64,000 nucleotides of DNA from Amphirosellinia nigrospora. Lineage: Eukaryota; Ascomycota; Sordariomycetes; Xylariales; Xylariaceae. Made by a program: the position numbers and the translations under genes. Location: contig SCHM01000004.1 of assembly GCA_004123355.1 (NCBI GenBank), positions 1 to 64,000 on the forward strand, in the 5' to 3' direction. Below the pieces are notes generated by a model. That model did no database searches. It saw only the letters and a list, made by a program, of their open reading frames with translations, and was not told the DNA's origin. Positions 23,721-40,000 of the stretch are shown piece after piece; position 1 is the first letter of the stretch, and each line of letters opens with the position of its first letter.

Positions 23721-24097
23721 TAAAAGTAATAAAAAAAAGTATTATCGATATAAAAAAAAAAAAAAAAAACAAAAAGTTATATTAGCAAGCAAGAAAAAAA
23801 GCTAAAAACTACTATATTTTATTAAAATATATAGATCTAAATAAATATTTAATTTTTCGATTAATATTTTTATAACTTATAAAAATAATTTTAACGCGTT
23901 ATATTAACTTTATAATTTTAAAAACTACTTAGTATAGTTTTAAAAATTATATTGTTTTAATACTACTATATAGTTTTTATATTATAGCTAAACTAATTAG
24001 CGATTTTAGCATTTAATTCGCTACGTTCGATAATTATAGCTAATATAATCGCTTATTAAAGTAGTATTAAATAAAGCTTTATTGCTATTCTAAATAG

Positions 24098-24170
24098 TTT
24101 AAAGGCTTTAAAGGCTTTAAAAGCACAAAAACGCGTATTTAAAGGCTATAAAAGCTATAAAAGCTTAAAA
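24098..24170. repeat. Short AAAGGCTTT-like minisatellite
   Basis: Variants of AAAGGCTTT and AAAGCTATA follow one another with a period of about 9-10 bases. They keep more G and C than the surroundings. No function is apparent. Confidence 0.55.
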
Positions 24171-24325
24171 AACGCTATTTTAAAGCTAATTATTATAAAA
24201 GCTTAAATAAAAAGCTTAAAATAAGTTTAATTAAATAATAAACAACTATAGTACTAAAAAGGCTATATAAATCTAAGTTTTTTATTCCGTTTAAAAGGAA
24301 GATTTGCAGCTTTTTATAGTTAGAA

Positions 24326-24346
24326 TTTTTTTTTTTTTTTTTTTTT
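24326..24346. repeat. Poly-T run (21 T)
   Basis: Uninterrupted T run about 40 bases before the truncated R3 LTR. No element terminus could be tied to it. Confidence 0.8.
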
Positions 24347-24386
24347 AGTTTTATTAACTTTTATAAGACGAAAAAAAAAACCTATA

Positions 24387-24521
24387 TAATAAATTAGCCT
24401 AAAGTAACTAAGACTTCCGAAAGATATTTAGTTTTTATAAGTTTTATCTTTTAGTTATTCTGCTTATTTATTTATTTTTTAAGCTTAATTTATTTAAATA
24501 TATTATTTTTTTATTTTAATA
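24387..24521 (-). repeat. R3 LTR-like repeat, internally deleted copy
   Basis: Both ends match the full-length R3 copies on the minus strand: the start block TATTAAAATA with the AAATTAAGC run, the TATAAAAA box, and the end block ACTTTAGGCTAATTTATTA. It is only 135 bp against about 290, because the middle, with the ATATATT.CG and GATTC blocks, is missing. Confidence 0.72.
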
Positions 24522-27500
24522 GCCGGTAAAGCAAATATTTAGTATTAAAGTTTAGCTTAATATTTGCTTTTATAACTTACGATAACTTTATATAACTATT
24601 TTAACCTTATAAAATATATCTAGCGAACTTTATATAAATCTTTATATAAAACTATATTTATATTTGCTAAAATCCGCGCTATTAATAACATTAAAAACGT
24701 TATTTTTAAAAGCTATAAAAGCTTTAAATACATAGGAATCGTTATTTCGAGCTATAAAACATATTTTAAATAATTAAATACTAATTATATTAATTTATAG
24801 CTAAAAAGATTATTATTAGCGTATTTTTTAAAATAATATATATATATACTATAAAAAATATAAATAAAGCGTAATATTTTAATTTAAAACTAATATAGTT
24901 ATATTAATTATAATTAAGTTATTTATTTTATTAGTTAAATATTTTAAAGCTTATTGTTTGCTTTTATTAACGTTATTATTAAGTATAAAATATAATTTTT
25001 TAATATTTATTATAATTTTTTATTTTATATTAAGCAGTAAAAAAAATAGTAGCTTTTATAACTATTAGATTAAATAATAATAAGGTTATTATTATTATAT
25101 ATATTAAGTTTTTATATTATATAACTTTAGCGATAGCTTTTTAATAATTAATTTTTAGATTTATATAATTTGTTTTTATTTAATAAATTATAATATCTTT
25201 AAAATATTCCTTTTTTTTTAGGTTTTTTTTGCTTTTTTTATAATATTATATTATAAAATAAGTTAAAAGTAATAAAACCTTAACTTAAAAAATCGAAATA
25301 CTTATTAAAACTAATACTAAAAAATTAATAGGTTTTAAAAAATCGTATTTATATAATTATTTAAATCTTTAAACAAAAAATAAAAAAAATAAAAAAAAAG
25401 CTTCGATTATTAAAAACACTATAAAAATAATATATATAATATTAAAAGCTAGAAATAACGCTACTACTTCTTATTTTATTTAATTATGCTAACTTAATTA
25501 TAAAACTTTTTTTTTTTAATTTTTATATTATTAAAGCTTATTATTTAATTTTTGCTTACTAGCTTTTTTTTTTAATTTTAAAAAATAAACAAAAGCTTTA
25601 TTATATAATACGTAAAAACTTTTAAATTGTTCGAAAAAATAAATAGCTTTTTTAATATATTTTTATCGGTTAAATCTTTAGCCGCAAATTATTTATTTGC
25701 TTTTTTATAAAAATAATAATATTTAATATTAGTTTTATAATATTTATAAGCTTTTTAACCGATAAATATATATAGTTATTATATATATTTTATAAAGTTT
25801 GCTAAAATAATATTTAAAAAATAACTATATACTAGCGTAAGATTTATTTTTTGCTTTATAAATTCGCTAGAAATATAAATAATAAATAATAAGATTAAAT
25901 ATATTGTTTATTTAAATAATAAAAACGTTTAATCGAACAAAATAGTTTAATAAAATAGTATATTTTTTAAATAAACTTTTATAATAAAGCTTAATAAATA
26001 ATCCTATTTTTTTATTTTAGCCGAATTATTTGTTTAAAAAATCGATAGCTATAAATTAAGCATTTAAAATAATAAAAAAATTAAAAAATAATCTACTAAA
26101 TATATTTATTAGCGGTATAATTATTAAAAACCTCGATTTAAAAATACTATAAAACTTATAAAAAGTTAACGTAAATTAATATAATAATTAATAACCAGAA
26201 TATTTAAAAAAATATATTTATTTATACTTATTTAAAAATAAAAACAAAAAAATTATTTATAATAAAATACTTTTGCTTAAATTTTATAAAAATTTATAAT
26301 ATTATTAAACTATATAATCTCGGCTATTTTAAATATAACAAAAAATAATAAATAATAAAAAGTTAAATTAAAGTAATTATTATTAAAATAATAAAAGCTA
26401 TATTTAACCGATAAAAAAAAATAAAATAAAAAAACATAACTAATAATTTAATTTATATAATTAAATATACAATAAGAAATAACACGTATTAATTTTATAA
26501 GCATATAACTCTTAAAAGTTTTTTTAACTTTAAGCTTTTTTTTAATAAACTATAATAATATATATAGCAATTAATTAGCTATTACCTTTTAATATAATAA
26601 TTAGAAAAAACTAATAGCTAAGATATAAATAATATTATAGTAATATAGCTTAACTAAATTTTATATATAAAATTAATTAAATAGCGTTTTATATTTAATA
26701 ATAAAAAAACTTTAAACTTAAACCTTTAAATAATATTAGCTTATACCCGATTTACTAGCAATAACTTATTAATTTATAAAATAATAACGTTTTAAATAAA
26801 AAAACGTCTAAATATTATAGTTTTAAATATATTTCCCGAAAAAAAATATTATTAAAAACTACTATACATAAAATAACCGTAAAAAAAACGTTATTAAAAG
26901 CTTAAAACTAAAAAATCCGCACGGGATAATATAGGCGATCGTAAAAAATAGCCCTTTTCGGGCAAATATTATTACTTTAATATAATTATTAAAAAAAATA
27001 AAAACTAATAATAAGAAAAAAAATTAAAAACGTTATTATAAAAGGGGAATTATTAATTAAAATATATACTAAAAAAATAAATCGTAAAATTGCTAATATA
27101 TATATATAAAAAAAAAAATAAAATAAACCGAAGAAAAAAAACTTATAATATATAAATACTATTAATAAGCAATAATATAACTATACTTTTTTCCTTTTAA
27201 CTATTATACTTTTTTTTTTTATAATAAATCAAAAAACAAACAGCTTAATAACCTAAGCTTTTTAATAATATTAAAGCAATAAAAGAAATAATATATATAT
27301 AAACTATAATATTACTAAAAATTATATATAGCCCTTAGATTACTTTTAATTTTTTAAACTAAATTATATTTACGTACGTAAACCTTTAAACTTTTTATAC
27401 AATATATATATAATTCCCTTTTTTTTATTATTAAACTTTAAAACTATATATCGCTTATATTTAATCGCTTAAAATTAGTTTATTTTTTATTTAGTTTTTC

Positions 27501-30500
27501 TAATATATATTATCCTAAAGAATTATACTATAGCTAATTTAGCTAAATTTATATCCGTTTAAAATACTATTATAAATATAATTACTTTTATTAGCAAGAT
27601 TTATAAAGAAAATATTTTAAGGTTTGCTTTTTTTTTTTTTATAAAGCCCTTATTAATATAAATTTTTAATCGATATATTAAATAGTAAACTTATAAAATA
27701 CTCCGATAAAAACCCTATAAAATATTTAAAAACTATTTATTATTTCTAGGTTTTATTTCCTAAAAATTCTATAAAACTATTAAGCCTAGCTTAATTAATA
27801 TATTCTTGCTTATATAGAATAAATATAATTAAGCATTTTTAAAATTATTGCTTTTATAACTGCTATAATAGCTAACCTTTAACTATAAATCTTATATAAA
27901 AAACGTTCGCATAAACATTTATTTAAAATAATTAATTTTAATTTATAAGCAAAAATATTACTTTATAACTAATAAAATATATAAAAAATAAAACTAAGTT
28001 TATAATTTTTAGCGCGTTATAAGCTATAAGCTTAAAAAACATATTTAATTATTAGTATATTATAATTTATATAATATTTATATTTTTTTTTTTTTAACTT
28101 TTAGTTTAATAATTATACTATTAAGATCTATAGCTAAATATTCGCAACATTTATTAAAAAATAAAATAAATAATTTAATAATTATTTTTTACTTCTTTAA
28201 AAAGTAGTTATATTATTTATTTTTATTTAATAAAATAGCTAAAGTTATAAATACTTATATAGCATTAATATATTTGCTATTTTCTAACGCTTAACTTTTT
28301 ATTTTAAAGCCTTTAAATTTAGCTAAAGCAGTTTAATCCCGATTAATAAAAAAGATTTTAACGTAGCTTTTAAAAAATTCGAAAAATATATTAGTTTATA
28401 TCTTATAATATTATTATAAAATTAAAATAGCTAAAGGCCTAATATTCGTTTAAAAAAAAAACTACTTTTAAACTTTATTTTAAGCACTTTTAATTTTTAA
28501 TAATTTAATTAATTGTATTTACTAAAAGTTTAACTTATAACTATATAATTTAATATTTATTTTATTTGCTTAAATAAAAATAAAATATTTATTTTTTAAA
28601 TATATAATTTTTTAACTTTAAAAAACGGCCTAGTAGTTATTATATTAAAAACGCCTAGTTTTATTCTAATTAAATTATAATTTTTAAGTTAATAAAAAAC
28701 TTAGCGCCTAGGTTATAAATATAATAATTAAAATCTTACAGAAATAATAAGCTAATAGTACAAATATTAGCGCTTTTTTCGATATTTTTTTTCGATAATT
28801 TAATACTATTATATTATATGAAAACTTTTTATATATATTTTCTACAATAATTTTAACGCTAGTTTTAACAAAAATATCGCCGAATATATTAAATTATTTA
28901 ATATTAAATAAATAATATTTAAAAGGTTTCGGCCTATAAAAATAAAAAGTTAGACTAATAATTATTTTTATTTTATAATAATAAATAAAATTAAAAAATT
29001 CGCGTACTTTTTTGACCTAATACTTAGAAAAAAAAAAACATATAAAAACTTTATATTATAATATTATACCGACGTATTTATATAAATTAAAAAAGCTTAA
29101 AAAATTAAATTTTTAAACGTTATATTATTTTTTAATTATACTATCGAAATAAAGCTACTTATTTAAAATAACGATTAAAACTGCGGCTTTATTTATATAA
29201 TCTATATAATTTTTTTGTTTCGTTACTTTTTAATAATAAAAACAGTATTTTAAAAGAAATAAATTAAACAGATTAACGATTTCCCTATAAATATTATTAT
29301 AATATTAAAACGTTATATTAAAATTAAAATTAATATTAAGATTAAAAATAGATTTAATAGTAAAATAAAGAACAAATTGCTTTTTTAGGTTAAAAAGCTA
29401 ACTAAAAGCATATTTTCGGTGTTTATTATATTTAAATCTTTTAATAATATATTAAATTCGTTAAATTATAATATATTTAAATAAATATTATCGGACGTTT
29501 TTATACTTAATATTAGTTACTATTTATTTATAGGGTTTAATTTTACGCTAAAGCTATAATTTTAATTAAAAAGCTATAAAAAAAAGACTTTATTAATTAT
29601 AGTTTAATATATTATACGGCTAAGAGTAAGTATAAATATTTTTAATTTTTCGTAAAGATAAAAAGCGTTTTTAAAGCCTAACCGAACGAAATTTTTACTT
29701 TAATTATATATAGCCGGTAAATAAATTCTTACTATATTATAACTTAGAAATATTTTTAAAAATATTAGAAGTAAGCTATTATTTAATTTCCTTAGTAAAT
29801 AATAAAGCTAGGAATATTATAATGCTTATATAGCTAGTATTAATTAAGCTAATATTATTAAAAACTAGATTAAAAACTATATAACAATTATTAAGCGAAC
29901 AACGTAAAAAAAGCATTAAAATAATAAAGTTAAATATAAAAATAAGCAAAGCTTATAACTAGAGATAAAAAAAAATAATAAATAATTTATAAAAAAATAA
30001 AATATTTATTTTAGCCTAAAAATATAAATAACTAAGGAAAATTATATTAAAATTATAAAGCTTTTTATATTATTTTAATATATTATAGCCTTTATTTTAT
30101 ATATAAATATACGTACTATATAGCGTTGCTTTGATTTTTTCGACTTTTTATTATTTATTTATATTATTATTTTATTATTTATTAGATTTACTATTTATAT
30201 AATAATTAATATATTTTTTTTTTTATTTTTTTTATTTTATAGTTTTTATAGTATTATTTTATTTTTAAGTAGTTTTTACTACTAAAGTTTCCAGCTCCGT
30301 TTTAATAGTAGTTAAATTTAATAATATATATATATATATTAATCTATTTATTTATAACTATTACGCTTGTTTAAGGTATTTTTAGTATAAAAATAATAAA
30401 TAAGTATATAAACTACTAGCTAAGCTATTATATACTGCTATATATATTAAGTAAACAGTACAACGATTTAGTTAATATATTTAAGTATTAAAATTAAACG

Positions 30501-31008
30501 ATTTTAATTAATCGGTAATAAATTAAATTATTTATATTAAATTATATTTTTATATTTATATGCGCTATTTAAAATAAAGTATAAATAATAATTTATCTTT
30601 TAAAAAGATTTATTATAAATAAGGCTTTTTATAAAATTAACTATATAAAAAAAAATCGCTTTACTTAAGATTTAAACCTGGCTTTTTTATTAAAAAACTA
30701 AAATACGTTTAACATAGCTAGGATTTAAACTTATATAGCTTTAGTTTATTAAGTACTTTAAGTACTGCTTTTTTTTTTTAATAAGGCGCTATTATTATTA
30801 TATTATTAAAGCTTTATTTATTATAAAAAAGGTCTAGTTTTTTTTAACTATAAAGTTTTCCCTTAAATTACTTATTTTTACGCTCGCTTTTATTTTTACT
30901 AAACCTTTTAGCCGCTAATACTTTTTATTTAGCCTATTATTTATTCTGCCGAGCTTTTATTAGCGCTATAGCTTTAATAGCTTTATTAGTTAAGTTAGCA
31001 TTAACGAT

Positions 31009-31031
31009 AAAAAAAAAAAAAAAAAAAAAAA
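31009..31031. repeat. Poly-A run (23 A)
   Basis: The longest homopolymer noted. It is followed by A/G-rich sequence. Whether it marks the 3' end of a plus-strand LINE cannot be told, since nothing readable precedes it. Confidence 0.8.
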
Positions 31032-34000
31032 GAAAATAAAAAGAAAAAAATAATAACGATAATAATAACAATATAATAGCTCGCTACTACTATTGCTTTA
31101 GCGCTACTTTGTTTATAGTTGTAGTTATTTAGTCCTTTATAACTAATATATTCGTTTAGCTATTATTCGCTATTTAGATAATATTTACTTATAAATAACC
31201 AAGCAAACAGGTTATTAATATTATTAAACTAATAATAAAAATTATTTATATAAATATTCCCGAAACGCTTATTATATATGCTATACTAATTATTATAGCA
31301 GTACTTATATTATATTATTCGCTATTACTTTAATAGCTAGTTTTTTTTTAGCGCCTTTTTTATTATAATTATAAAAATTCGAGGCTTAAAAACTTACCTT
31401 ATAACTAAAGTTAGTTAATAAGCTAAATTAATTAAAGCTTAATATTAATTAATAATTAAGTTTAAATAATATCGTTACGAAAAATAGCAGGTTTATTTTA
31501 TTAAAAATATTTATAGTTTTTAATAATTAATATTTTATTTTTTAAAAAAATATATATTATTTTATATTAAAATACGCGCAAATAAACGTTAGTAATTATT
31601 ATAGTAAAGTATATATTAACGATATATTATAAATAAAACTAGGAAAAAAATAGGCAAGTTTTATAATAAATATAAAGTTATAAAAGCCGAAGCGTTATAA
31701 AAATTCTATAATTTAGTTAAGATTACTACGGCGTTTTTTGCGTTAAAAGTTTATTTAGATAGTAATAATAAAAAGGTTGTTTTTTATTAAAAATATTAAA
31801 AGGCAAAGATAGCGTTTTTTCGCGCTTTAAAATTATATATATTTTTAAAGAGTTCTAGCTTTTAGTAATAATACGTAATAAAGTTATTATTTAAATAAAT
31901 AATAATAAAGTTTATTTTAAATAAGATATAGTTTAAATAATAAAAAAAGCGGTAATATAAAATGTTTTAAAACGTAGTAAATATTTAACTAAATATAGCT
32001 TAATGTTAAGTAAAAATTAGCTTTAATGTTTATTACGATAATATTTTCCCGGTTTTAAATATAAATATATAGGCAGTAAGCTATATAGCTTTTAGTTTTA
32101 CGTATAAAATAAGGTATTTATATTATTTTATATTATAATAGCTAAAGAATTTATAGTTTATATTATAAATTGCTTAAATATTTATTATATTTATATTATA
32201 CTATAAATATATATATAAAAAGTTTAATTTTGATTTTTTTATAAGCGTTTTAATATAATAGCTATTATAAAAATATGAAAAATAAACTTTAGCCTACGTT
32301 AAGCATAGGATATTTATAGCTATAGTATTTAATAGCAAGTTATTAAAATACGTAGCTATTAAAATTTAATATTAATTAAAATAAAGTATTTTATTTATTT
32401 TTTAAAGTTAAGTTTATATTTAATATTTCTATCGGTTATTAATATTACGATTATTATACTAAATTATAATAAATAATAAAAGCAGTTAATAATTATAATA
32501 ATAGCGCCGCAAACGTAGCTAAATTATTATAAAAAAAGCAAATATATAATTTGTAATACTTTTTAATTTATTAATAATTATATTAAGCTAGCTATTTTTA
32601 AGTTTTTTAGCTTTTTTTTAATTCCGAAAAGTTAAAAACTATAATAATTAATCGCGATGTTTTTAAAATACTTTTAATAATGTTTTATTTAGTAAGTTAT
32701 CAAGGTCTATATTTTATATAGCTTTTATTTTATTTCGTTTAAAAAATAAATACGCTGTGCTATAAAAACCTTAATCGCTTTAAATAATTTTAATAGCGCT
32801 ATTTTATAAACCGCGAACTAGCTATACTAGTATTAAAAAAGCTATAAATTTAATATTATTAATAGCTAAAAATTATTAAAGCAAACGTTTTTTGTAAATA
32901 AAATAATAATATTTTAAATTTATTTTAAAGCTTTAATATTATTTAATTTAAAATAATATTAAACAGTAAAGCTATATAATTAATTTTAAATCTAAAAAGC
33001 ATAAGTATAAAACTACTAAATAATATATATAGCGTTTAAATAAATAAATATTATTTTTAAATAATATTAGTTATAATAAAAATAGTACGAATAAAAATTA
33101 TTATATAAAGTAATAGCTAAAAAAGTTTTTTTAAAAATAGCGTATATTTAATATTACGAACTTTTTTTTTTAATTAGTTATAATAAAAACTAAAATAATA
33201 AAACTAAAATAAAAAAAAACGGAAAGAAAAAAAATAATAAAGTAAGGCTTATTTATAATAAGGGATATAGGCTTTAAGCAAAAAAAAGTTGCTGCAATAA
33301 TATTCGCGCGTTATTTTTTTTATTATTGCTATATTAGTTGCTTTTATACCGGCTACTTATATATTTCCTGCCTATTTTTGCTTCTCTTTAATAGTACTGC
33401 CGATACTAACGCTACTAATATATATTTGCTTAGGTTTTATTTTTAAAAAAGCTAAAAAGCAATAAAAAATAAAAAAAAAAAAAGTATTCGAGAACATTAA
33501 AAAAGTGTTTATAAGCGAAAATAATAATAAATTTTTTAGCGTATTATAATCCGTTTTTTTAGAAAGAGAAAATTTTGATTTTTTTTTTTTTTAATTAAGT
33601 TAAAAAAATAGGTTTTTAGTACTAAAAAAAATTTTCTTCTTTTTTACAAAATTTAATTTTTATATTTATAATTTTTATTTTTAAAGTTAAAAAGCTATTA
33701 TTATAAAAATTATAATATATTTATTTATTTATTTATATATAATTTCTATTTTAAATTATTGAATATATTTTATATAAGCTATTTTAAAAATATACTAAGT
33801 TATTTTTATACTAGATTATATTTATAAATATATAATAAAAGCGGTTTAAAATGCTTAAACTAAATATAAGTTAAATTTTTAGGTAATTTATTAGCTAAAT
33901 TAGTTAAAATATAGCTATAAGATAATTTTAAGTTTTTATATTAAAATATTAAAATATTATTAATTAAGTTATATTATTTTGCTATTTTTTTAATATATTA

Positions 34001-37000
34001 GTCGTAAAAAAAACTATTTTTTTTTTATTATATAAATTATTTAAACTTTAAAAATAAATAATATTTATATAAAATAAGTATAATTTTCTAGTAATACGTA
34101 TATCCTATTAGTAGTAAATATAGTTACGAACTTTTTATATTTAATAAAGGCGAGTTTTATAAGCTATAAAAGCGCGCTTTAATAGCTTTACTATATTATT
34201 TATTTAATAAATAATAAATTTTATTGCTTTACTTTTTTAAAAGCATTTAAAAATATTTTTATTATATTAAATTTATTTTTATATTAAAATAAACAATTAT
34301 AGCTATTATTAATTAAAATGTTTTATTACTATATATATAGATTAAAAGGCGTTTTGTTTTTATAAATCTTTTTAAACTATAATTTTTGTTTTATATGTTT
34401 TAAAGTATTTATAAAAAAATTAAAAAAAAATTAAAAATATTTTAAAAAAAAACTTTTAATAACTAAAATATAAAAATTAAAGTTATTGTTTTTATTTTAG
34501 CTATTTTTATTAAATTTTATAGCAATTAATTTATATTAATAACTTCGTAATTATATATAAAATATTTAAAAAATATAAAAGTTTTATTTATATAAATAAT
34601 TCGATTTAAAAAAATTTTCGAATTATTATTAGTTAAAAATAAATAAACTAAATATTAAACTATTAATAAAAAAGTTTTAGTTAGCTTATTAAATAATTAA
34701 AAACTTTTAAATTCGTAGTTTTAAAACTTTATTATATAATATAAATTTTTTTAACTGCTTCGAATATATTATTAAAGGCTTAGTTATATGTTTAATTATT
34801 TAATATCGACTTAAATAATAACAATTTAAAAAAATTTTTAAACTAACTATTTAAAAAAAAAATAAAAATATAATTTAGCTAAATAAATTATTAAAAAAGT
34901 TGCTAAAAATAAATTCGAAACTACAGTCGAGTATTAGTTAGTTTTTTAGCTTTTGCTTTAATAAATAACTTATAAAGTTTTTCTTTTATTTTAACTAAGC
35001 TAGTTAAATAGTTTTATTTCTAATCTATTTTAAACTATAAAGTTACTTTTTTTTATATTTATTATCTATACGCAAAGTAATATTAACGCTAATAAACGAT
35101 TATATTTATATTTTATAATAAACTAATTTATAGCTTATTTATTTAATATTAAAAAATTATTTATAATAATAATATAAATTTATTTGCTAAGTTTATAATA
35201 AACGTTTTTAATATATTAGAATAAAAGCTTATAGCTTTTAAAAAGTTTAATATATTACTTGCTTATTTAATATTTTTTTTTAATTTATAAAGTTATAAGC
35301 GTTATAAAACGTTGTTACGTTTTTTTTAGCTATCCGATTAATAAAAAAAAATTTTAAAAAATCTTGCTTAAATTTAAATATTAGCGCTTGTAATAACGCT
35401 TTTATAGCGATAAAGCTTATTTAAAAGCTGTAGAAAAAATAAGCGCGTTTTTTATAACGTATTATAAGACCTCGTAAGCCGCTTAAATAAATTCGCTACT
35501 AGTTATAAGCTATTAAATAAATAAAACTATAAAATAAACTATAACTTTTATTAACTTTATATTATATTTTTTTATAACGATTATATTACTTATATAAGCT
35601 AATATAATAGTTATAAAAGCTTTATTTTTTTTACCTAAACGTAAAAAGTAACCTTTATATTTTAAAACTTTATTAGGGGCACTTTTTTATTTTTTTTTTA
35701 ATAATAAAGCTTTAATTTTACGGGCTTTATTTTAGCCCCGAATTAATATTAGTAAGCAGCCTTTAATAAGTTTACGATAAAACTACTACTAAAAGTTTTG
35801 CTAAAAAAACAAATAATAATAATAGTAAAGCTATATATATATAATAAAAGCTTATAGTAATATTTTAGCCAAAGCTTAAAATTTAAAAATATTCTAGACT
35901 ATATATTATTAAAAACTAGCTAAGCTTTAAAATATACAATATTTAAAGTTCGAATTAAATTTTAACGCGAAAAATAAATATTTAAAGCTTTAAAGCTCGA
36001 AAATATTAAAACACTTTAATTTAATATAACTATTTATACTAATTTATTAGCTGTTTTTTAAAATATAAAAAAAAAAATAATATAATAAAAACTTTATTTA
36101 TAAATAAAATAATAGCTTAAACCAGCTATACGTTAGTTAACTTTTAATTATAATATTATACCTTAAGCGCCTTAAAAAGTATTTAAATAGTATTTTTTTC
36201 CGAGCTAATACTTAGTTTTAAGCTTTTAACGCTAAAAGCCGGTCCTGCTTTATTTAAAAAAAACAAAATATTAAATATTATAATCCAAGGTATAAGATAA
36301 TATAATTTTTTACTGCACTAAAGTTACTATTATTAACGCTATACAATAAATAAATAAATATAACTTTATATAATTATTATAAAAGCTAAAACGCTATGTA
36401 ACTATAATACTTTATATTTAATAAGCTATAAAAACTGCTTTATTAAGCTTAAAAAAAATTAAATAAATAATTTAGCTTATTAATCTTATAATAAAAATAT
36501 AGCGCTAAAATATATAGTATAGTATAAAAAATTAACCGAACTTTTAACGAGTAAAAAAATACTATAAATATTATTAAAGCAACTTTATTACGTATTAAAT
36601 ATTTTAGCGCTATAGTTAGTGCCTTTTTAAGCTTATAGCTACAAAAAAAAAATCCGCAAAAAACTAACTAATAAAAAAGCAATATTTTTATAACTATAGC
36701 TTTAAAGCTATAATTTCCGGCCTTTAAATAGCTAACAAACGTATTACGTTTAACTTATAAAAGCTTATAATATAAATACCCCGCTTAACTATAAAATGGA
36801 CTATATACTATTGTTAAGAAATAGCTGCTAATATACACCTTTAATATTTTAAAGCTTGTCCGAATTAAAAATATAATAAAACAGTTTATTTTACTAACTT
36901 TAAATAATAATTCGCTTTAAAGCGCTTATTATAAACTTACTAGCGTATAAAGCAGCAAAAAATAACTAAGCTATATAAAATATAATATATATTATTATTC

Positions 37001-40000
37001 TTAGGCCTATATATAGCTATCTTATTAAAGTATATAAAGCGCAAATAAACGTATTTATATATAAAAGCTATAAACGCTTAAAAAAACTATTATATAAAAT
37101 AATACGTTTTAACCTTTACTTCTTAGTTAACTTTAAGGCGAAAAGCTTAATATATAGCTAAAGTCCTTTATTATATAAAAAAAGCTAGGGTTATAGTATA
37201 CTAGTAGCGCTTTTTCCTACTAAAGATTTATTATAAATTATAATTAATAATATTTTATATATTAATTTTTATCGCGCGTTAAATTACACTGTTTTTAACT
37301 ATATAACTTTTTTTGTTTTAAAAACAAGCTAATAATTAAAGGCAATATTAATACTATAGTTTTAACTTACGAGCTAAAACCCGTAACCGAGCTAAAAAAT
37401 AAATTTTTGCTAATTAAAGCGGCAAAAGTAATATAGCTTTTATAAAAATACTTAATAAGCTATATACCGTAAAAGTATATATAAATATAATCTTTTAATA
37501 TAATATATATAATATAGTAGTTAATTATATATTTATTTTTAGCTTAGATTATTTCTTTTATTTTATAAATACTATTAAAAGTCCGTAAGCGTAGCAAAGC
37601 AATTCCGAATTAAAATACTGCTAAGAAATAAAAAACGTTTCTAAAATATCCTAGCTACTAATATAGCAATATAGCTCTATTTATAAATAATAGCATAACT
37701 AAAAAAAAGCTTTTATAAATCGTAACTACTATATTTATAATAGTAATTAATATTGCTAGAATATAAATTAAAAATAGCGCTATTTTTTTTAAGTAATAAA
37801 ACAAAAATATAACAAGCTATTAAAGATTATTAAAAGGCAGAGGCAAAAAGCTTTTAGCTTAAGCAGATTAAACTAAACTATTTATAAAATATTAATATTT
37901 TTTAACAGTAATATAAAAGCTAAAAAAGATTATTAGCGTAAAATATATAATAATATTAATATAACGCCGCACTATATAAAATAGTAATATAGCATAAAAA
38001 AAGTTAAGCCTATAGCTTTATTGTTTATTTATAAAAACAAAGTAATAAAAAACGAGCTAAAAAAAGCAAGCTTTTATAGTAAACAGTCTTAAATTATTTT
38101 AATAGCAAGGATAATTTAGCTAATAATTTTTTAAAAAAGTAGCGTAGCTATAAAGTAATTTATTTAAATATAAGTATTATTTTCGAAAAAGTAAAAATAT
38201 ATAATTAGCGTTTTAGTATTTCTCTTAAGCTTAATAAAATTATAGTAAACTTGCTTTATTTAAGCTAAAATAATAAGTTATATACTTATGTTTTTTTAGC
38301 GCTGTTTTTAGCTCGGGTATTTTTTATAGTAATAATAGCACGCAAAAATTGCGATAATTCTTAAAATAAAAAAAAAAAATATATTATTTATGCGTTTTTA
38401 GCGCTTTATTACGCTTTTTTCTGCTTAAGCAAAAAGTTCGAAAACTTATAGCTAAACAAATCGTCTAAATAATATTTTAGCGCAGTATTTTAAGCCCGCA
38501 ACATAAAAAGCTTTACTAAAACAGTTTATTATAAACCTTGTTATATATTTTTTATAATATAAAAATAGCTTTTAATAAAAATATATAGTTACTTTATTTA
38601 TAATAAATATTTAAAATGCTTTTAATATATTATTAAAGAAAACTCTTTATAAAATATATTAATAAGGTTAGCCGCTTTTTTTTTTACGCTTAATTAATTT
38701 TTTCTTATATAATAAAGCTATAAAAATACGCTTTAAAAGATTTATTATAACGGACTACGTAGTATTATATAATATACCCCAAAGTTTTCTTTTTTCTTTA
38801 ATGCTATATATATTATACTTTGTAGAACTTTTTAAACTAAATATAAAAAGCGCTTTAAATATACAATAATATTAATTTTATTAAATCTTAAATTAGCTAA
38901 AAAAAATATCGAACTTTTAACGGCGATATTAATAAATATTAGCCTAAAAAAACAAAAATAAAATATATTTTACTTTAGAAAAATATAAATAATTTATATT
39001 ATGCGCGGCTTTTTAATAGCTAACTTGCCGCTAAAATCTTTACTTAGCTTAAAGTAAAACTAATACCTTTACTAACAAAAAACGTAAAAGCTCTTATTTT
39101 ACGCTAGCTAAAAGTCTAGTTTAACCGTAAGCTATTTTTAAACAATATATTAACAAACGTATAAATAAAGCCTTAAATTAGCATAATACCTTAAATACCT
39201 TATTAATACTAAATATAGCCCGCTAGCAAATATAATATAAAAACAGTTATTATATATAGTTTTTATAGCTTTATATAAAATAAGCATAATATACCGGGCG
39301 CATAAAACTATAACACACGTAATAACAAACGATTACTTAAAATAAAAGCTAAAGTTAGCTATTATATCGAAAAATAAACTATATATTTATAATAAGCAAC
39401 AAAACACATTACTAGTTTAACGTATAACCTTTAATAAAATAATAATAAAATATAAGTTTATTAATAATAAAAATTACGCTTAAATAAACCTTTTATAAGC
39501 AAATATAGCGCTTTCGCATAATAAATAACAAGTACTCCTTTATTATATAGCAAAAACTAACATATACAAAAAAAAGCCTTAACATAAAAAACAAAAAACG
39601 CTTTATATTTAAAGTATAATAGTAGCAGCGCTACTTTTTAAAATATTTAAGCCTTAGCTAAGCCTTCTCCTGCTATTAAGCAAAATCCCGTAAAATCCTA
39701 CTAATAAACTTACTAAAAAAATAATAGCGAAACGCTTTTAAAAATAGCTTAAAAAACTATTTAATATAAATATAATAATCTACTTTAATAGCTTAAAAAA
39801 AACAACATATAAGCTATAGCTATACGATTTACTAAAAAATAAAAAATCGCTAATAACGTTAAAAGCTCTTATATCCTTTAATTAACTTTAATAGCAAAGC
39901 TGTTAAAGCGCTTAAAAGCTTATAGCGCGCTTTTTAAATATAGCATAAAGTTTCTAAAAGCAGGATTTAAATATACTTTAATAATATAAAATTATTTAAT

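Noticed and set aside
31009-31031. Poly-A tail marking the 3' end of a LINE
   Set aside because: No readable RT or target duplication accompanies it, and several similar homopolymers occur in unrelated contexts (17112, 23542, and poly-T at 24326).
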